This document shows positions 1 to 12,719 of a stretch of 64,000 nucleotides of DNA, one piece after another. This DNA is from Viola odorata. Taxonomy: Eukaryota; Streptophyta; Magnoliopsida; Malpighiales; Violaceae. The stretch lies in assembly GCA_963691705.1 (NCBI GenBank), contig OY829541.1, positions 36,473,661 through 36,537,660 of the forward strand, read 5' to 3'. The notes under the pieces were generated by a model. It saw only the letters and a list, made by a program, of their open reading frames with translations. It made no database searches and was not told the DNA's origin. The position numbers were made by a program, and so were the translations under genes. Position 1 is the first letter of the stretch. Every line of letters starts with the position of its first letter.

Positions 1-2051
1 ACTCCAATGATGGGTTTTGGACACGAGATTAACTCAGTCTCAGGACGATTCATCATTTTGTATGCCTTGTATGACAATAGATTAGCGGCACTACCGTTAT
101 CTATCAAAGTTCTTGCTACTCGGTACCCACCAATAACCGTTGTTGTGACCATTGCGCCGTTCTGAGGATATACGACTCTCATCTCATCTTCCTCAGAAAA
201 AGAAATGACCATTCGATCCAGGACGTCGAATTCCATTCCTTCCTTCAAGGATCCTTCCCTCTTGCTTTCCTCTCCCACTGAGGAGTCAAGTTCAGTTACT
301 ACCATGGTATTGGAGGATCCTTCCAGGTTCTCCATTCCTCCAGCAATCAAGGAAATCAGTGGAAATTCTCCCACAGTCACCATTGTTACCTCCTTTGCTT
401 TATCCTTCCGCCTATCGATGACAGGAATTTCCGTGGGACCCCTATTTACCGTTTCTTCTCGACTTGCATCATGATTCAAGTCTGAAACCCATCGACGACC
501 TTGGGTTGCAAATTCCCCCAAATATCCTTCCTCAATCAGCTGTTCAATTGCTAACTTCAGCGCTTTGTACTTTTCAGTGTCATGCCCGTTAGCCTTATGA
601 AAACGGCAGTAATGATCTCTCCGTTCTCCCAGGTAGGCCCTTGGCTTATTAACCGGATACTTGATTGGCAATCCTTTTCGTTCCATGATAGCCAATATCT
701 CCGCCCTAGGCAGCAGTAAAGACGTGGATGCACGATCCATTCTACTTCCTGTCTTTTTCGAAGAGTATTCCTTCCGTATCTTCTCTTCACTCTTCTTTGT
801 CGGAGACGTTCCTGCTCGTTTCTTTCTTTGGAAATCGGCCTCCTCCATCCTAGCATAGTTATTTGCTCAGATGCGTAATAGGTCTAGAGTTGATGGAGGA
901 TCCACCAATAGCGTATCCTCCAATTTGTCAAAGTCGCAGTTCCGCTTCATTGCTTCCACAACAATCTCTACCATTACGTCAGTCATGACGGCCATCTCCA
1001 GGTTAAACCGCTCCAAATATGCTTTGAGAGACTCCCCAGACTTTCTTCTTACGTCAAATAAATCCGTAGAGGATTTTTTAAGAGGAATAGAGGTACTGAA
1101 CCTGCTACGGAAACATTCCTCCATATTGGCGAAACAATCAATGGATCCAGCTGGTAACCCCTCAAACCATTTTCTAGCTGCTCCCATCAGCGTGAGGACG
1201 AAGAGTTGATAGAGGGCTTCATCCCTTCGCGTTTGGATCTTTACAAAATCCTTTACCCTATTAAGGTGGGCAATTGGATCCTTCGTTCCGTCATACTATT
1301 CAGTGGGTATTTTAATTCTCCGACTGACTTGATGCCGAAGAACCTAGTAACTCAAAGGATGTTTTGGGTCATCATCCCGCCTCCTGGCATGCCCTGAATA
1401 AGCGGAGGGGGAATCTTCACGCAGCTCTCTCCTGTGGCCTTTAGGGTGATTTCGTACCGAGCGGTGTTCGGTCAGTGACCTGTTGCGGCTCCGTCTACTG
1501 TCTGATCCCCTGGGTCTTCTATGTGACTGACTTCGGGGAGAACTGCACCTTACCCGTTGATCACTGTCCTTATCAGAATTCTCCATATACCCCTCTTCCT
1601 CCCCTTGAGGCACCACTATGGACGGTAACCGTTGTTGAATCTGCTGACCTCCACCGATTTCTGGATTAAACTGCGGGGGCGGGGGCGATGCCGGTGCCTG
1701 AGGCGGCGCTTGAGGCACAACCAAAGCCACTGTGAAAGCCGTCAATGTGCGAGGATATATCACTGGTTGTTGAACCAGGTTTGATAGCATCAACATCATC
1801 TCATCCATCCTGTGGTGCAGCACCGCGACAGATTCTACCATTGGTGGGAATGGTGCTGCTGGCAGGCTGGGCCCAGCGAATGTGGTGTGAGGTATAACCG
1901 AATTAGTGCCCGGGTGCGAAGAAATTCTAGCTGTCGGTAAAGTGGTAGACTTCCAGTACTCGACGGAGAACTGAGAAGGAAATGTCGGTATCTCCTGAGT
2001 TGAAACCGCAAGAGCAGTCAAAGATAAGGTAGCTTGCGGTTCAGAAGTCAT
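1..2051 (-). pseudogene. gag and start of aspartic protease, degenerate (Tat-like Ty3/gypsy)
   Basis: The start is the ATG at 2049..2051. The first part (2051..1344) is proline-rich and ends in an RS/RH-rich basic stretch. The conserved retrotransposon gag domain follows (about 1290..870), recognisable from GAARKWFEGLP and the FDVRRKSGESLKAYLERF-type motif. A C-terminal part (about 740..480) carries FHKANGHDTEKYKAL, typical of Tat/Athila-type gag. The reading frame near 1..130 contains LIDNGSAANLLS, the active-site region of a retroviral-type aspartic protease with DNGS in place of DSG/DTG. In-frame stops around 1290..1340 and frame changes break the protein. Confidence 0.75.
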
Positions 2052-2157
2052 TTCCAGTAATCACAAAAGAGTCCCTTCGGATATGTAGAAAGAAGAGCCT
2101 GGATTTTTAAGGAAGCCTCACTTAAACAATACAATGCTCTCAATAAAAGCACCAAAT

Positions 2158-2809
2158 GATAATTATGAGAATGGGGATAGGCCTCTTTGTGTAATTGCGT
2201 CTGTTGTTGTATCTTTCACCTTGACTCCTTGCTACCTGCAATGCACCGGAGGTTGTCTCCGGCGTAGAATCTCCGTCGATCAAGTCAGTACTACTCTGTA
2301 TAGCAAGTGATCTCAAGATTATAACAATATATCAGTATATGTGTATGTGTGTACCCGGGTTTTACCTCCCCTTACTCTGCTATTTATAGCCAACCTGGTG
2401 ATTGTTGCACAAGTGTGTCAATCAATGCCATCAATGCCATCAATGGTGCCATTACCATAGTTCGTAACGTACGTAACTGTTACCCTAAAACTGTTACTGG
2501 CCTTTAACTGTGATCATAATGGTTACCAGTACCCAACTACCGTCAATCTCATTTATCTTACCATAATGCCCTTGTAGAGACGGAACCCGCAGCAAGCTGT
2601 CAGCTCAACAACCGTTACCTATCACAGGTACTGGCGTATTTAGTATTACCGTTACTTGTGCACTTACCAGTACATTAGTATTACCGTTACTTGTACCCTT
2701 ACTGGTACGAGTTAGTCAACTCTTACCTAGCCTACCTACGTGGCCACACAACGGGTCAACTCCAGGGTGAATGACCCTACTACCCTTGTGACTTCTCTAT
2801 GTATTATCA
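2158..2809 (-). repeat. LTR (5' LTR) of the Tat-like element
   Basis: The 652-bp LTR is bounded by a perfect 7-bp inverted repeat, TGATAAT at the left and ATTATCA at the right, as expected for a TG..CA LTR. A TATA-like CTATTTATAG lies at about 2380. The block with GGAGGTTGTCTCCGGCGTAG and CAAGTCAGTA (about 2250..2295) closely resembles the same part of the LTR at 54753..55291 (CTCCGGCGTAGACACTCC, AAGTCAGTA), so the two elements are related. Confidence 0.75.
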
Positions 2810-2814
2810 GATAT

Positions 2815-3003
2815 GATTCCGGCAATGATAGTTGGTGTAGAGAAAATGATTGAAAGATGGAGAGAGTGTGGAATGAAGGAGGTGGAGGTGTTTCAAGAAT
2901 TCAAGGTTATGACATCTGAAATCATTTCCAGGACAACTTTTGGTAGCAGCTATTTGGAAGGAAAGAACATATTTGATATGCTGAGAAAGATGGAATGAAA
3001 ATT
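2815..3003 (+). pseudogene. P450 fragment 1: exon upstream of the I helix
   Basis: The translation from about 2813 begins MIPAMIVGVEKMIERW and contains EFKVMTSEIISRTTFGSSY, a stretch strongly conserved in CYP72-clan P450s, then LEGKNIFDML. A stop (TGA at 2996..2998) follows RKME, and a possible splice donor GTAAGC lies at about 3004. The retrotransposon LTR abuts this exon on the left. About 60 residues survive of an enzyme of roughly 500. Confidence 0.85.
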
Positions 3004-3446
3004 GTAAGCTGATCAAAAAGTTATCCCTTCAATCCGAAAAATTATTCTCTGCTACTAGAGCACCAACTCATTTCATACGCCCTACTCACATAAGTGCTAG
3101 AGTCCATCACATGAGTGCTAGTGCATTGGATGGATGCTACCACTTATGTGAGTAGAGTGTATTTATGACACTCACTCGAGTAATCTTCTATTTCTAAAAT
3201 GTCATGTCATACTTTGCACTTTACTAACACGTAACTAACAGTATCGGGGTCACAAGTGTGAAATCCGTGTAGGGTTTTAATAATAGATCTCGCACTTATA
3301 GACCCTATCACCAAGGTGAGTAGAGTGTAAAGTATGATATGATATTACGATAGTACATTATAATTGTGTCACTCCTGGAGTAGTGAAATTTCAGCTTTTT
3401 CTCTAAGTTTGGTTTTTGAAATCATTTTCCTTTTCTCAATGTTTAG
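3004..3446 (+). other. P450 intron remnant with imperfect hairpin repeats
   Basis: The stretch has no coding sequence. It contains two nested imperfect inverted repeats. CTACTCACATAAGTG (about 3082) pairs with CACTTATGTGAGTAG (about 3143), and GTCATACTTTGCACTTTAC (about 3207) pairs with GTGTAAAGTATGATATGA (about 3325). It looks like a decayed MITE inside an intron. The missing I-helix exon of the P450 should lie here and does not. The stretch ends with a plausible acceptor, TTTAG, at 3442..3446. Confidence 0.5.
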
Positions 3447-3540
3447 ATGACCATGATTGTGAATGAAGTTTTGAGATTGTAACCCCCTGCTTTCAATCTC
3501 ACCAGGGAAGTGCAAAAGGAAGTGAGATTGGGGAAACTGA
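3447..3540 (+). pseudogene. P450 fragment 2: K-helix exon, with a nonsense codon
   Basis: After a TTTAG acceptor the sequence translates as MTMIVNEVLRL, stop, PPAFNLTREVQKEVRLGKL. ExxR of the K helix (EVLR) is present, followed by the usual L-Y-PP motif in which Tyr is replaced by TAA (3480..3482). The exon is cut after codon CTG (3537..3539) by the Harbinger insertion. It resumes in the same frame at 17286, so the frame across the insertion site is preserved once one TGA target copy is discounted. Confidence 0.88.
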
Positions 3541-3575
3541 TGCCGTGTTTACTTGGGAGGAAATTCTCCAGTTTT
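3541..3575 (+). repeat. Left TIR of Harbinger 1
   Basis: The core GTTTACTTGGGAGGAAATTC pairs with the right end, where GAATTTTCTCCG is followed by AAGTAAACGCG. The first six bases are diverged. Subterminal copies of the GTTTACTTGG motif recur at about 3604, suggesting transposase-binding sites. Confidence 0.8.
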
Positions 3576-6384
3576 TAGAAAATTGGAGAATTTTTCGGAA
3601 AACGTGTTTACTTGGCATAGTTTTTGTTTTCTGTTTGAAAACGAAAATTCTCCGTTGGAAAATCGATGAACAAATTTGGAGAACGAAAAAAATTTGTTCT
3701 CCAGTTTTCCAACCGTTTAAAGAACAATTGGAAAACTCTGTTTTCCACTTTAATGAATTTTTTTAATACGATTTTGCCCCTGAGGCCATTTTCCTCTGCC
3801 ATTTTCTTCGTCCATCCTCATTCCTCTGAAACCCTAACGCCTTTCTCCCTTCATCCTCGCCTTTCTCCCTTCGTCCTCGCCGTTTCTTCACCGTCTGCCA
3901 TTTCCTTCGTCCGTCCTCATTCCTCTCAAACCCTAGAGAACGCCTTTCTCCCTTCGTCCTCGCCGTTTCTTCACCGTCGATTTCATTAGGTATGGGTTTT
4001 ATTCATCTCGATTTATTTGGGTTTTTATAATATCAGAATCAATTTCTTATAGGTTTTGTTCTCTGCTTTAACACACAATAACAATTGGTGTTCTTACGAT
4101 CTGGATTCACACACCCATTGCTGATGGCATGGCCTTGTTGTTGTTCCCTTGTAGGTCTCCTTCACCTTTATCATGAAACAACACCTATTTTTGTTTCTCC
4201 TTCACTCGCTGACCTTGATTTTGTGTATTTATTTGATGGTTGAAGGTTTTCATGTTCTGAAGATTGAATTCCTTTCAGAATCAGGTACCTCATTGTGAAC
4301 TAGGTTTTCAATTTTGATGTTGTGTTTCTTATGGGTTTGGTATAATTTATTCATGCTTATTGATCTTATTTAGGAGAGTTGTCTTTGTTGATTGATTTTT
4401 CTGGTGAGTTATCGCTAATGTACTATGCATGTAATCCTTCTGTGATGTGTTAGTTTATGTTCTTTACTTAAATATGCCTTTTATCAAATAATGCTAGGAT
4501 TGTGTTTGATATTAGACATGCTAGTTGGTGGGATTGGTGAATATCTTCATTTCATTTTATCACTTCTAGTTTGTTTCATTACCTGGACTATAATTGTTAG
4601 GCATGTGAAATTTGATAGTAAATGGTGTAGAGTGTCTTAAATTTGCTAGAACTTACTGTACCTTGTCTCGTGGAGGTGATGACTAGATTTTTTGAGCTCT
4701 AAAATAAGAAACAAAGCTACTGGTGGTATTTTTAACAATGCGATATGAGCTGCTGGTGGTATTTTTAGATGTTTATATAATTGGATTTTACTTAAACAGA
4801 GTGCTTTATCTGAACTTTAAGTTCACTCTTTCTTTTCTTTCTAAGTAGCACATCTATTCTTACTAATCTGATTATGATACTGACTAACATCTAAAAGTAC
4901 TTAACTGATTTTTATTGTATTTTAACACTAAGGAAACAATAATATTGAATGTTTATAACAAATGAAAATGTAGTTGTAATTTGATTTGCTTTTAATTTTT
5001 TTATAAAAATCCAGAAATGAACATGTCAAACTACCAAACTCTTTGTGAATTGGTTGGTGATTTGAGGATTTACATGTCAAAATATCTAGTTTTTTCTTGT
5101 GGTCAGTTATTGAAACTGTTTCTTCTCAACTTTTTGTGTGCATGAATGTTTGGATTGTTGTTGTTCTGTGATTTGTTTGGTATTTAGTTATTAAAACATA
5201 TAGTTTGATGAGAACAAACAACATATAGTAAAAATCAGAAGAAACTTGTTTTGTTTTGCTTTTCCAAAAATGAGAGTTCTTTCACTATAATGCAGCCGCA
5301 AAACAGCAAACTGCACCCCTAGATTGAGCTAACTTTTTTTCGCAAGGAAGAGTATCAGAAATACATATATAAGGCCAAATTATAGTGAAAGAACATAGGT
5401 AAGCGATAATCTTATTTACTTTTGAGGTGGATGTGTAGCTACTACAACTCTCTTTTTTTCATTCCTGGAACTGTAATTATATATGTATATTGTACAATCT
5501 ATGGTGTTTTTTCATGGAAAAAACAAGTTGAATAGTATTAATGAGGGTTGTTATTTGCTGTTTTGCAGGGGATAAGGTTAATTGGTAGAGATTGGGTGTC
5601 AGGGAAGCATTTTCTTCGACTCACTGTATGAGTGGCCATTATATTTTTTGATAGTTGTTGATTGAATTAGTATTACTTGCAGGATTGAAACTTATTTCTT
5701 GCATTTTCACTGCTTTTTTGTTTGTTTGTCAAATATTAGCTTGTCACCATTTTTTACTTTGTTTTACCTATTTATGCAAACTATATGGTGTATGCGGGTC
5801 AAATAATGGTTGCCCAATGTGTGCTTAATTTCCGTTGCCAATGTCTACTTAATTGAGGTTGTTTTTGCTGGTGTAAGTGAGGCTTTTCTTTGGCTAGTTT
5901 GAGGCTTTTTGTTGACTAGTTTGTGGCTTTTTGTTGGCTTAATTGCGGTTGTTTTTGCTGGTTCATTTGTGGCTTTTTTTTTGCTAGAAACGTTACTGGT
6001 TTTGTTGTCGAAATGCTATTCATTTTGCTGTCAAAATGCTGCCCATTTGTTGCCCAATGTGTGCTTAATTTTCGTTGTCAATGTCTACTTAATTGAGGCT
6101 GTTTTTGCTGGTGTAAGTGAGGCTTTTTGTTGGCTAGTTTGTGGCTTTTTGTTGGCTTAATTGCGGCTATTTTTGCTGGTTCATTTGTGGTTTTTTGTTG
6201 GCTAGTTTGAGGTTGTTTTTGCTGGCTATTTAAGGCTGGTTTGCTAGCTTAATTGAGGTTGTTTTTGCTGGTGTAAGTGAGGCTTTTCGTTGGCTAGTTT
6301 ACATGCTCATTTTGCTGCACATATACACTTATTTCGGCAGCCATTTACATGCTTGTTTCGCTGCATATGTAGGCTCATTTCGAC
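3576..6384 (+). other. Harbinger 1 upstream region: duplicated leader, introns, tandem repeats
   Basis: No convincing protein is encoded here. At about 3790..3980 a segment of roughly 100 bp containing CTTTCTCCCTTCGTCCTCGC and CCGTTTCTTCACCGTC is directly duplicated. It is CT-rich like a plant 5' UTR and ends in a donor-like AGGTATGGG at about 3988. The rest is T-rich and intron-like, with an acceptor-like TTTTGCAG at about 5568, up to the ORF1 start. The region is probably promoter and leader of the element's genes. Confidence 0.5.
5850..6320 (+). repeat. Degenerate tandem repeats in Harbinger 1
   Basis: Related units occur repeatedly, for example AATTGAGGTTGTTTTTGCTG followed by GTGTAAGTGAGGC and then TTGGCTAGTTTG, beginning at about 5853, 6092 and 6250. 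Shorter GGCTTTTTGTTGGCT copies lie between them. Open frames here (such as 5909..6160) are products of the repeats and not genes. Confidence 0.7.
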
Positions 6385-6803
6385 ATGGCGGGAGGAAGAC
6401 CTGATGGTGAAGATGATGCTAAATGGTCCGACAGAAATAAGGAGATATTTCTAACAATATTGCATGATCGAGTAAAGAAAGATCCTAATGGTGCACCCAC
6501 TTTTAAAGGTACGGATTGGCATGAGATTGATGAAGAAATGTTTCTGATTTCCGGTGAACGATATGAAGTAATGAAGATGGCTGGCAAATACAACCGGCTG
6601 AGGGTGAAGCATCGGCAATTCTCAGAATTGTTAGAGCATACGGGAGTCACCTACCTATCAAGTTTAAACGCGGTGAATGCTCCAGAAGATGTGTGGCAAA
6701 TTTTTTTCATGGTAAGTTACACTTTCTTACGGGTTTACTTGATGTCATAAGCTTATAGAATTACATCTTAATTCTAATTTTTTACATTTCCAGAAACACA
6801 AGG

Positions 6804-7739
6804 TGATACGATCCTTACTAGGCTTGGATCGATGCTCCTGTTGCGATCGTTGTTCAAGGATGGACTTTGTGCGGAAATACTTTAAATTGAACCCAAACGT
6901 GCGCTGACCCTGCTAAGTCATGATGCCTAGCCAACCCAGCTACGCGAATGAGGATCTTGATCGAACTCCTAACCCTCTAACCAGCAATTGGTTAGCAACC
7001 TAGGCAATCGAACAATATGGGTGAACTTTTGATTTACTTGAGTGGTTCTTCGAGCGTTATGACTCAAAGGATTCAAGGTTCTACGAGACTTAAATTTAAC
7101 TCAGGAAGTTGGCAAAAAAAGTCTGATTTTATTAAGCCAAGCGGCTGCCTTAAATAGGCGCAAGAAATACAAATCCTACGGGAACTAGAACTACTATCTA
7201 AACAAGAATTCGACTTGTGCAAAAGCTGAAATAATTAATTAAATTAATTATAATACTAGTACTAAGTGTATTGTACACCCCAACAATCCTACACATGGTA
7301 GAATTGTGCAATGCGCGTCCTTCCTCAAGTCGAAGTCCTTGGTGCGCTAGGACTTGCGCATGCGTTGACCCGCTCGGCCATTCTCCCAAACACGTCGGGC
7401 GTTTGACTTGAAACTTCTCCAGCCCCTTCTAGACCCTTGAAGCTATCTTGTGACTCGGCTGGCACTCGGCAATTATTTCCCAAGTCTGACTTGGCTAAGG
7501 CGTCCGTTCCGTAGGCGCTAGTGTGCGCGCTAGGTGCGACCAACAGCGTCACTAAGCGCGGCGTGTGCACGCATAGTACTGACTCATCCAGCGTAGCCTC
7601 GCGCTGAATCTCATCATGTAGGAACAAAGAAAGCTGGCTGGACAGACGCTTGCTGTGTTGGCGCGTCATCGGGCCAAGGGGCGGTAAAGGCACACGTGAA
7701 GGTGCGGTGTGCGTGCGATGCGTACTAGGGTTCGCATCA
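6804..7739 (-). repeat. 3' LTR of CRM-like element 1
   Basis: This 936-bp LTR is nearly the same length as its partner at 12720..13656, but substitutions are spread along it, a few percent by eye. A TATA-like TAAATAGG lies at about 7151 (minus-strand TATTTAAG). The last roughly 415 bp towards 7739 are also the C-terminal coding part of pol. Confidence 0.9.
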
Positions 7740-10700
7740 GTCCCTCCCTCTTCAAGAGGATTCGCCCTTGAATCTGTGTCTTCCTCATCATCTTCCACCC
7801 AATCACACAAACTTAAATCAGAGATGTTGAAGGTGGTACTTGCGGACCCATAGTCGCTAGGAAGGTCGAGGATATAGGCATTATTATTGATTTTCTCCAT
7901 GATAAAAAATGGGTCATCTCCTCTTGTGGAAATTTTGTGACGCCTCAAGGCTGGAAATCTTTCCTTCCTTAAATGTAAGCAAACCCAGTCGCCTACTTTG
8001 AAGGATGCGGTCGTTCTTCCTTGATTCTTCTTGCGGACCAAGCGTTCATTCATTTTCTCTATATTTTTCTTGGTCTGCTCATGAATCTTCTTCACCACTG
8101 CTGCCTTTGCATCTCCATCTAAACTCATGGCATCTTGCAAAGGTAAAGGTGCTAAGTCCAGCAGCGTCAAAGGATTGAAGCCATAGACTATCTCGAATGG
8201 TGAGAAACCGGTGCTAGAATGTGTGGCTCGATTGTAGACAAATTCCATAAAAGGGTAGTTGATCATCCCACTTGGTCATATGTTTTCCTACCAATGCTCT
8301 CAATAAAGATCCGACTGTGCGGTTTACTACCTCTGTTTGTCCGTTGGTTTAAGGATGGCAAGAAGTCGAAAAGAGTAGCTTAGTCCCCAAACGTCGCCAT
8401 AACACTCGCCAAAAATGGCCAAGAAATTTCCTGTCTCGGTCACTTATAATGCTTGCGGGCATCCTATGTAAGCGCACGATTTCCTTAAAAAATAAGTTGG
8501 CGATGTAGCTTGCGTCGTTGCTAGTGGTGCACGGAATGAAGTGTGCCATCTTCGAAAATCTATCCACGACAACGAAGATGCAATCTTTCCCTTTCCATGA
8601 TTTCGGCAACCCAACCATAAAGTCCATAGAGATATCCGTCCAAGGGTGCGAAGGAACGGGTAGAGGCATGTACTCACCGTGGCTTGCAACCTTCGATTTG
8701 GCCTTGCGACATGTACTACACCGAGACACAAGGCGTATCACGTCCCTTTTCATATGTGGCCAATAAAAATTCCCCTTTAATATCTCAAGGGTCTTCGTAA
8801 CTCCAAAGTGTCCCATAAGTCTATCACTGTACGACTCTAAGACCAATAATTCTCACATAGAACAATACGGAATGCACAACCACTTGTGCTTAAACAGATA
8901 CCCTTCATGCTGAAAATACTTAAACCCATGTGTCCTCATGCATGTAGAGTAGATCTCTCCAAAATCAGAATCAAGAGGGTAGAGAGAAATTATGTGCGCA
9001 AACCCTAAAAGTTTCGCACTAAGAGAAGAGATGAGGGCATACCGTCTAGACAAGGCGTCGGCTACGATATTCTCCTTTCCTTGCTTATATTGGATGTGGT
9101 ACGGGAATGCTTCTATGAATTCCATCCATGTGGCGTGCCTCTTGTTCAATTTCCCTTATCCCTTTAGATATTTCAAGCTTAGGTGATCGGTGTGCACTAG
9201 GAACTCTCGCGGCATAAGATAGTGTTGCCAAACCTCTAAGGCGCGCATGAGCGCATACAATTCCTTGTCATAAGTGGGATACCGAAGTTGTGCATCTTTT
9301 AATTTCTCGCTAAAGAACGCAATCGGCCTCTTCTCTTGCATCAGAACCGCTCCAATGCCGATGCCACTTGCATCACATTCCACTTCGAAAGCCTTTCCGA
9401 AGCGCGGTGCATAGTATCTCTTTAAGCATTTGAAACGCTTGTTCCTGCGCCTGCTCCCATATGAAGGGCACTCCCTTCTTAGTCAATTCGTTCAAAGGTG
9501 TCGCTACAGTGCTGAAATCTTTGACAAAGCGTCTATAAAAGCCTGTTAAACCATGGAACGAACATATATCACTCACGTTCCTTGGCGTAGGCCACTCCTT
9601 AATGGCTTTGATCTTTTCTTCATCGACCTTGACCCTTCCACACTTACAATGAACCCTAGAAAACTGACTTGCTTAAGCGGGAATGAGCACTTACTCGCCT
9701 TAGCATATAACTGTTGCTCGCGTAGGGTTAAGAACACTTGGCGTAGATGGGCACCATGTTCTTCAAGTGACTTGCTATAGACGAGGATGTCGTCGAAGTA
9801 CACTACTACAAACTTGCCAATGAACCGTAGTATTACATGGTTCATAAGCCTCATGAATGTGCTTGGTGCGTTTGTCAAGCCGAAAGGCATGACCATCCAC
9901 TCGTAAAGACCGTGCTTGGTCTTAAATGTTGTCTTCCACTCGTGCCCTTCCTTCATTCGGATTTGATGGTAGCCGCTCATAAGATCTATCTTCGAGAAGA
10001 TTTGGCTGCCACTCAATTCGTCTAACATGTCATCTAGCCTCGGAATGGGATGTCGATACTTGATTGTGATCTTGTTCACGGCCCTACAATCCACACACAT
10101 TCGCCATGTACCATCCTTTTTAGGCACAAGGATCACGGGTACGGCGCAAGGGGAAAGACTTTCTCGCACATACCCACAGCTCAATAAGTCATCCACTTGC
10201 CGCTGTAACTCTTTTGTCTCTTCGGGATTACTTCTATATGCTGGCCGATTCGGGATTGTGGAACCCGGGATAAAATCTATTTAGTGCTCGATCCCTCGGA
10301 TTGGAGGCAAACCCGCGGGCATCTCGTCGGGTAATACATCCGCAAATTCTTCCAATAACTCGGAAATAATAGGTGGGGCAGAATTTGTAGATGAAGAAGA
10401 AGAGAGACAGTAGGGCTTGAAGCGAAGTAGAATCAAAGGCTTACTTGGTTCGCAATTAGAATTGCGCATGGTAAGTGCTCGCCAAAGATCCTTCCCTTTG
10501 GCGTAGACACTTGTTTTCTTCCCGCCAATCTTCACTTCGCTTGGGCTAATCTTGTCTTCTTCTTCACTTTCCTTGAGCTTCTTAGCAATTTCCCATTCGG
10601 CATTGGCTTTCTCAAGCCATTGTTCATCTTCGAACACTTGTGCTGGAGTCAAAGGCGCAAGTGAGTATTTCTTGTCGTCTTTGACTAGCTTGTACTTGTT

Positions 10701-12539
10701 GGTTCGGCCATCATGTACGGCTAATCTATCAAATTACCACGGTCGTCCCAACAGAATATGACTCGCATGAATAGGCACTACATCGCAAAGGATCTCATCC
10801 TTATACCTCCCAATTGTGAATGAGACGAGTGCTTGCTGGCTCACTTTAATGGCGCTGCCATTATTCATCCATTGTAGCGAATATGGCCTTGGGTGGCATA
10901 TGGTAGTCAGTCCCAACTTCTGAACTAACATTGTGCTCACACAATTAGTGCAACTCCCATTGTCTATGATCATAGAGCACCCGGTTTTGTTGACAACGCA
11001 ACGGGTGTGAAATAAGTTTTCCCGCTGCTCGTCTCCATGCACCTCTTCTTTGACTTGCGCGCTAAGACTGCGCCTCGTCACTAAGGACAACGAGTTGATC
11101 ACAACCTCGTCTGAGTCACTGTCCTCGTTAGTGCCTTCATCGTCCCTTTCAATCTCTTGCTCATCATCGGATGCTAGCTCACCATTCTCGCGTATTAAGA
11201 GAAAACGCTTGTTAGGGCAATCGGATTGCTTGTGTCCCCGTCCCGAACACTTGAAGCATACTATATCTTTAGTAGAGGGCCTGTTCAGAGCTATGTTGGC
11301 ACTGTTGTTGTGTGGCTTAGAAGTATTGGTGCCACTGCTGGGACCCTTGTAATCATATGGCAAGACTTGAGGCGGTGCACGGACCCCTTTGTCTTCCTTG
11401 CTCCATTGCGACTTCTTCCAACTTCGTGCCTTAGTCGCGACTGAACCCGAATTAGAGTAGGTAACCCTAGCCTTGGTCTGCCTCTCTATCTTGATTGCCA
11501 TGTGGAGCATCTATTCTAATGACCCATAGTACACCAGCTCCAATTTGTTGTCAATGTCACGGTTTAGGCCATTAAAGAAGTGCGCCATTGTAGCCTCTTC
11601 CTCTTCTTCAATTTGTGCTCTTGCTAGCGCAATCTCTAGCTCATTGAAGTACTCGCTTACTAACCGAGTCCCTTGGGACATAGCTTGCAATTGCTGATAA
11701 CGGTCCCGTTGAAAATACGTTGGGATGAAGCGTTTCCTCATCTCTCGCTTCATCTCTTCCCATATCCGAACGGGTGGAGCGTTCGCTCGACGCTTGAGCT
11801 TGTGAAGCTATTCCCACCAATGTATGGCATAGCCATTGAATTCAACGGCTGCTAAGCGGATCTTCTTCTCTTCAGAATAATTGTGGAGTAAAAAGATCGA
11901 TTCAATCTTCTGCTCCCAAATAAAGTATGCATCGGGGTCGTCCTTGCCATCAAACGGAGGAATTTTGAGCTTGATGCTATTCAGATTAGGATCAACTCGA
12001 TCTTCTCCTCTAGGTCGCCGCTCATTAGCTCGGTCGCGCCTAAAGAACTCAGGTTCATCTTCGTTATACGCATCATTCCAATGCATACGGGGCGCTTGGT
12101 GCCACTGCTCATCATACTCGGGCTCGCGCTCCATTCGCTTATGTGCTTGACGCGCTAGGCGCTCCGCATTGATGCGCTGGGCTTGCGTGGGCGTGCGTCG
12201 TTGCTCCTCATTATTCCCAAGCAACACAAAACGACGGTCTTCATTCCCCTCGCCAGCAACACCTTCGGGTAAATCATTAAACAGACCCGGCTTGTCTTCC
12301 TTTGGTCCCATGTCATAGAGGTGAGCTGCGCGTTGTGGGTTTAGGACTTGGGTCATGTAGGGCGTGGCTGTCGCCTTTTTCTTCTCATCCGATGACTCCT
12401 CCGATTTAGGGTTGTTGCATGCTTCCATCTTGTCCATTCGGGCTAAGACTTGGAGAAGGAGATCTCGGGTAGTCAAGTTGATCTCTTCGGCCTTGCCTTC
12501 GGTTTCCTTGATACTTTTGTTTCCTGAATCATGAGACAT
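7325..12539 (-). pseudogene. gag-pol of CRM-like element 1, degenerate
   Basis: The start is ATG at 12537..12539. Gag carries LKIPPFDGKDDPDAYFIWE and the zinc knuckle CFKCSGRGHKQSDC. Protease has MIIDNGSCTN, and reverse transcriptase has YFDDILVYS. RNase H has [15 protein letters not shown]. Integrase has the N-terminal zinc region, MDFMVGLP and VSRCSTCRKAK. The polyprotein is broken by in-frame stops at about 11805, 11508, 10731, 10278 and 9153, plus frameshifts near 9575 and 9380, so it is dead. The last part (from 7739 leftwards) lies inside the 3' LTR. Compared with element 2 (45451..51043), the order and motifs match throughout. Confidence 0.92.
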
Positions 12540-12719
12540 TCTTTCTTTTTCGTTTTGATTTTTTTTTGATTTTTTTTACTCTATATAAAACGAAAATACA
12601 ACTAGATGGATGAAGGGTGATTTAGCTCCAGACTAGAGTAAATCGACTAAAGAATGTATCGAAATAAAAGAAAGCAATTAAAATTACCAAGCTTGAACAG
12701 CCTTCACTCCGCTACCGAC

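Larger units (their letters stand above)
1..2809 (-). mobile_element. Ty3/gypsy LTR retrotransposon, Tat-lineage-like, 5' half (runs off the left edge)
   Basis: The element is read on the minus strand: LTR at 2158..2809, gag at about 2051..250, start of an aspartic protease at the window edge. Next to the LTR the minus strand reads TTTGGTGCTTT, a leader found just inside many plant Ty3/gypsy elements. Gag has several stops, so this copy is dead. It sits directly against P450 exon sequence beginning at about 2815 and therefore interrupts that gene. The rest of pol and the 3' LTR lie outside the window, so the target-site duplication (expected near GATAT, 2810..2814) cannot be confirmed. Tat lineage is inferred from gag type and LTR resemblance to the element at 54753..64000. 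Confidence 0.8.
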
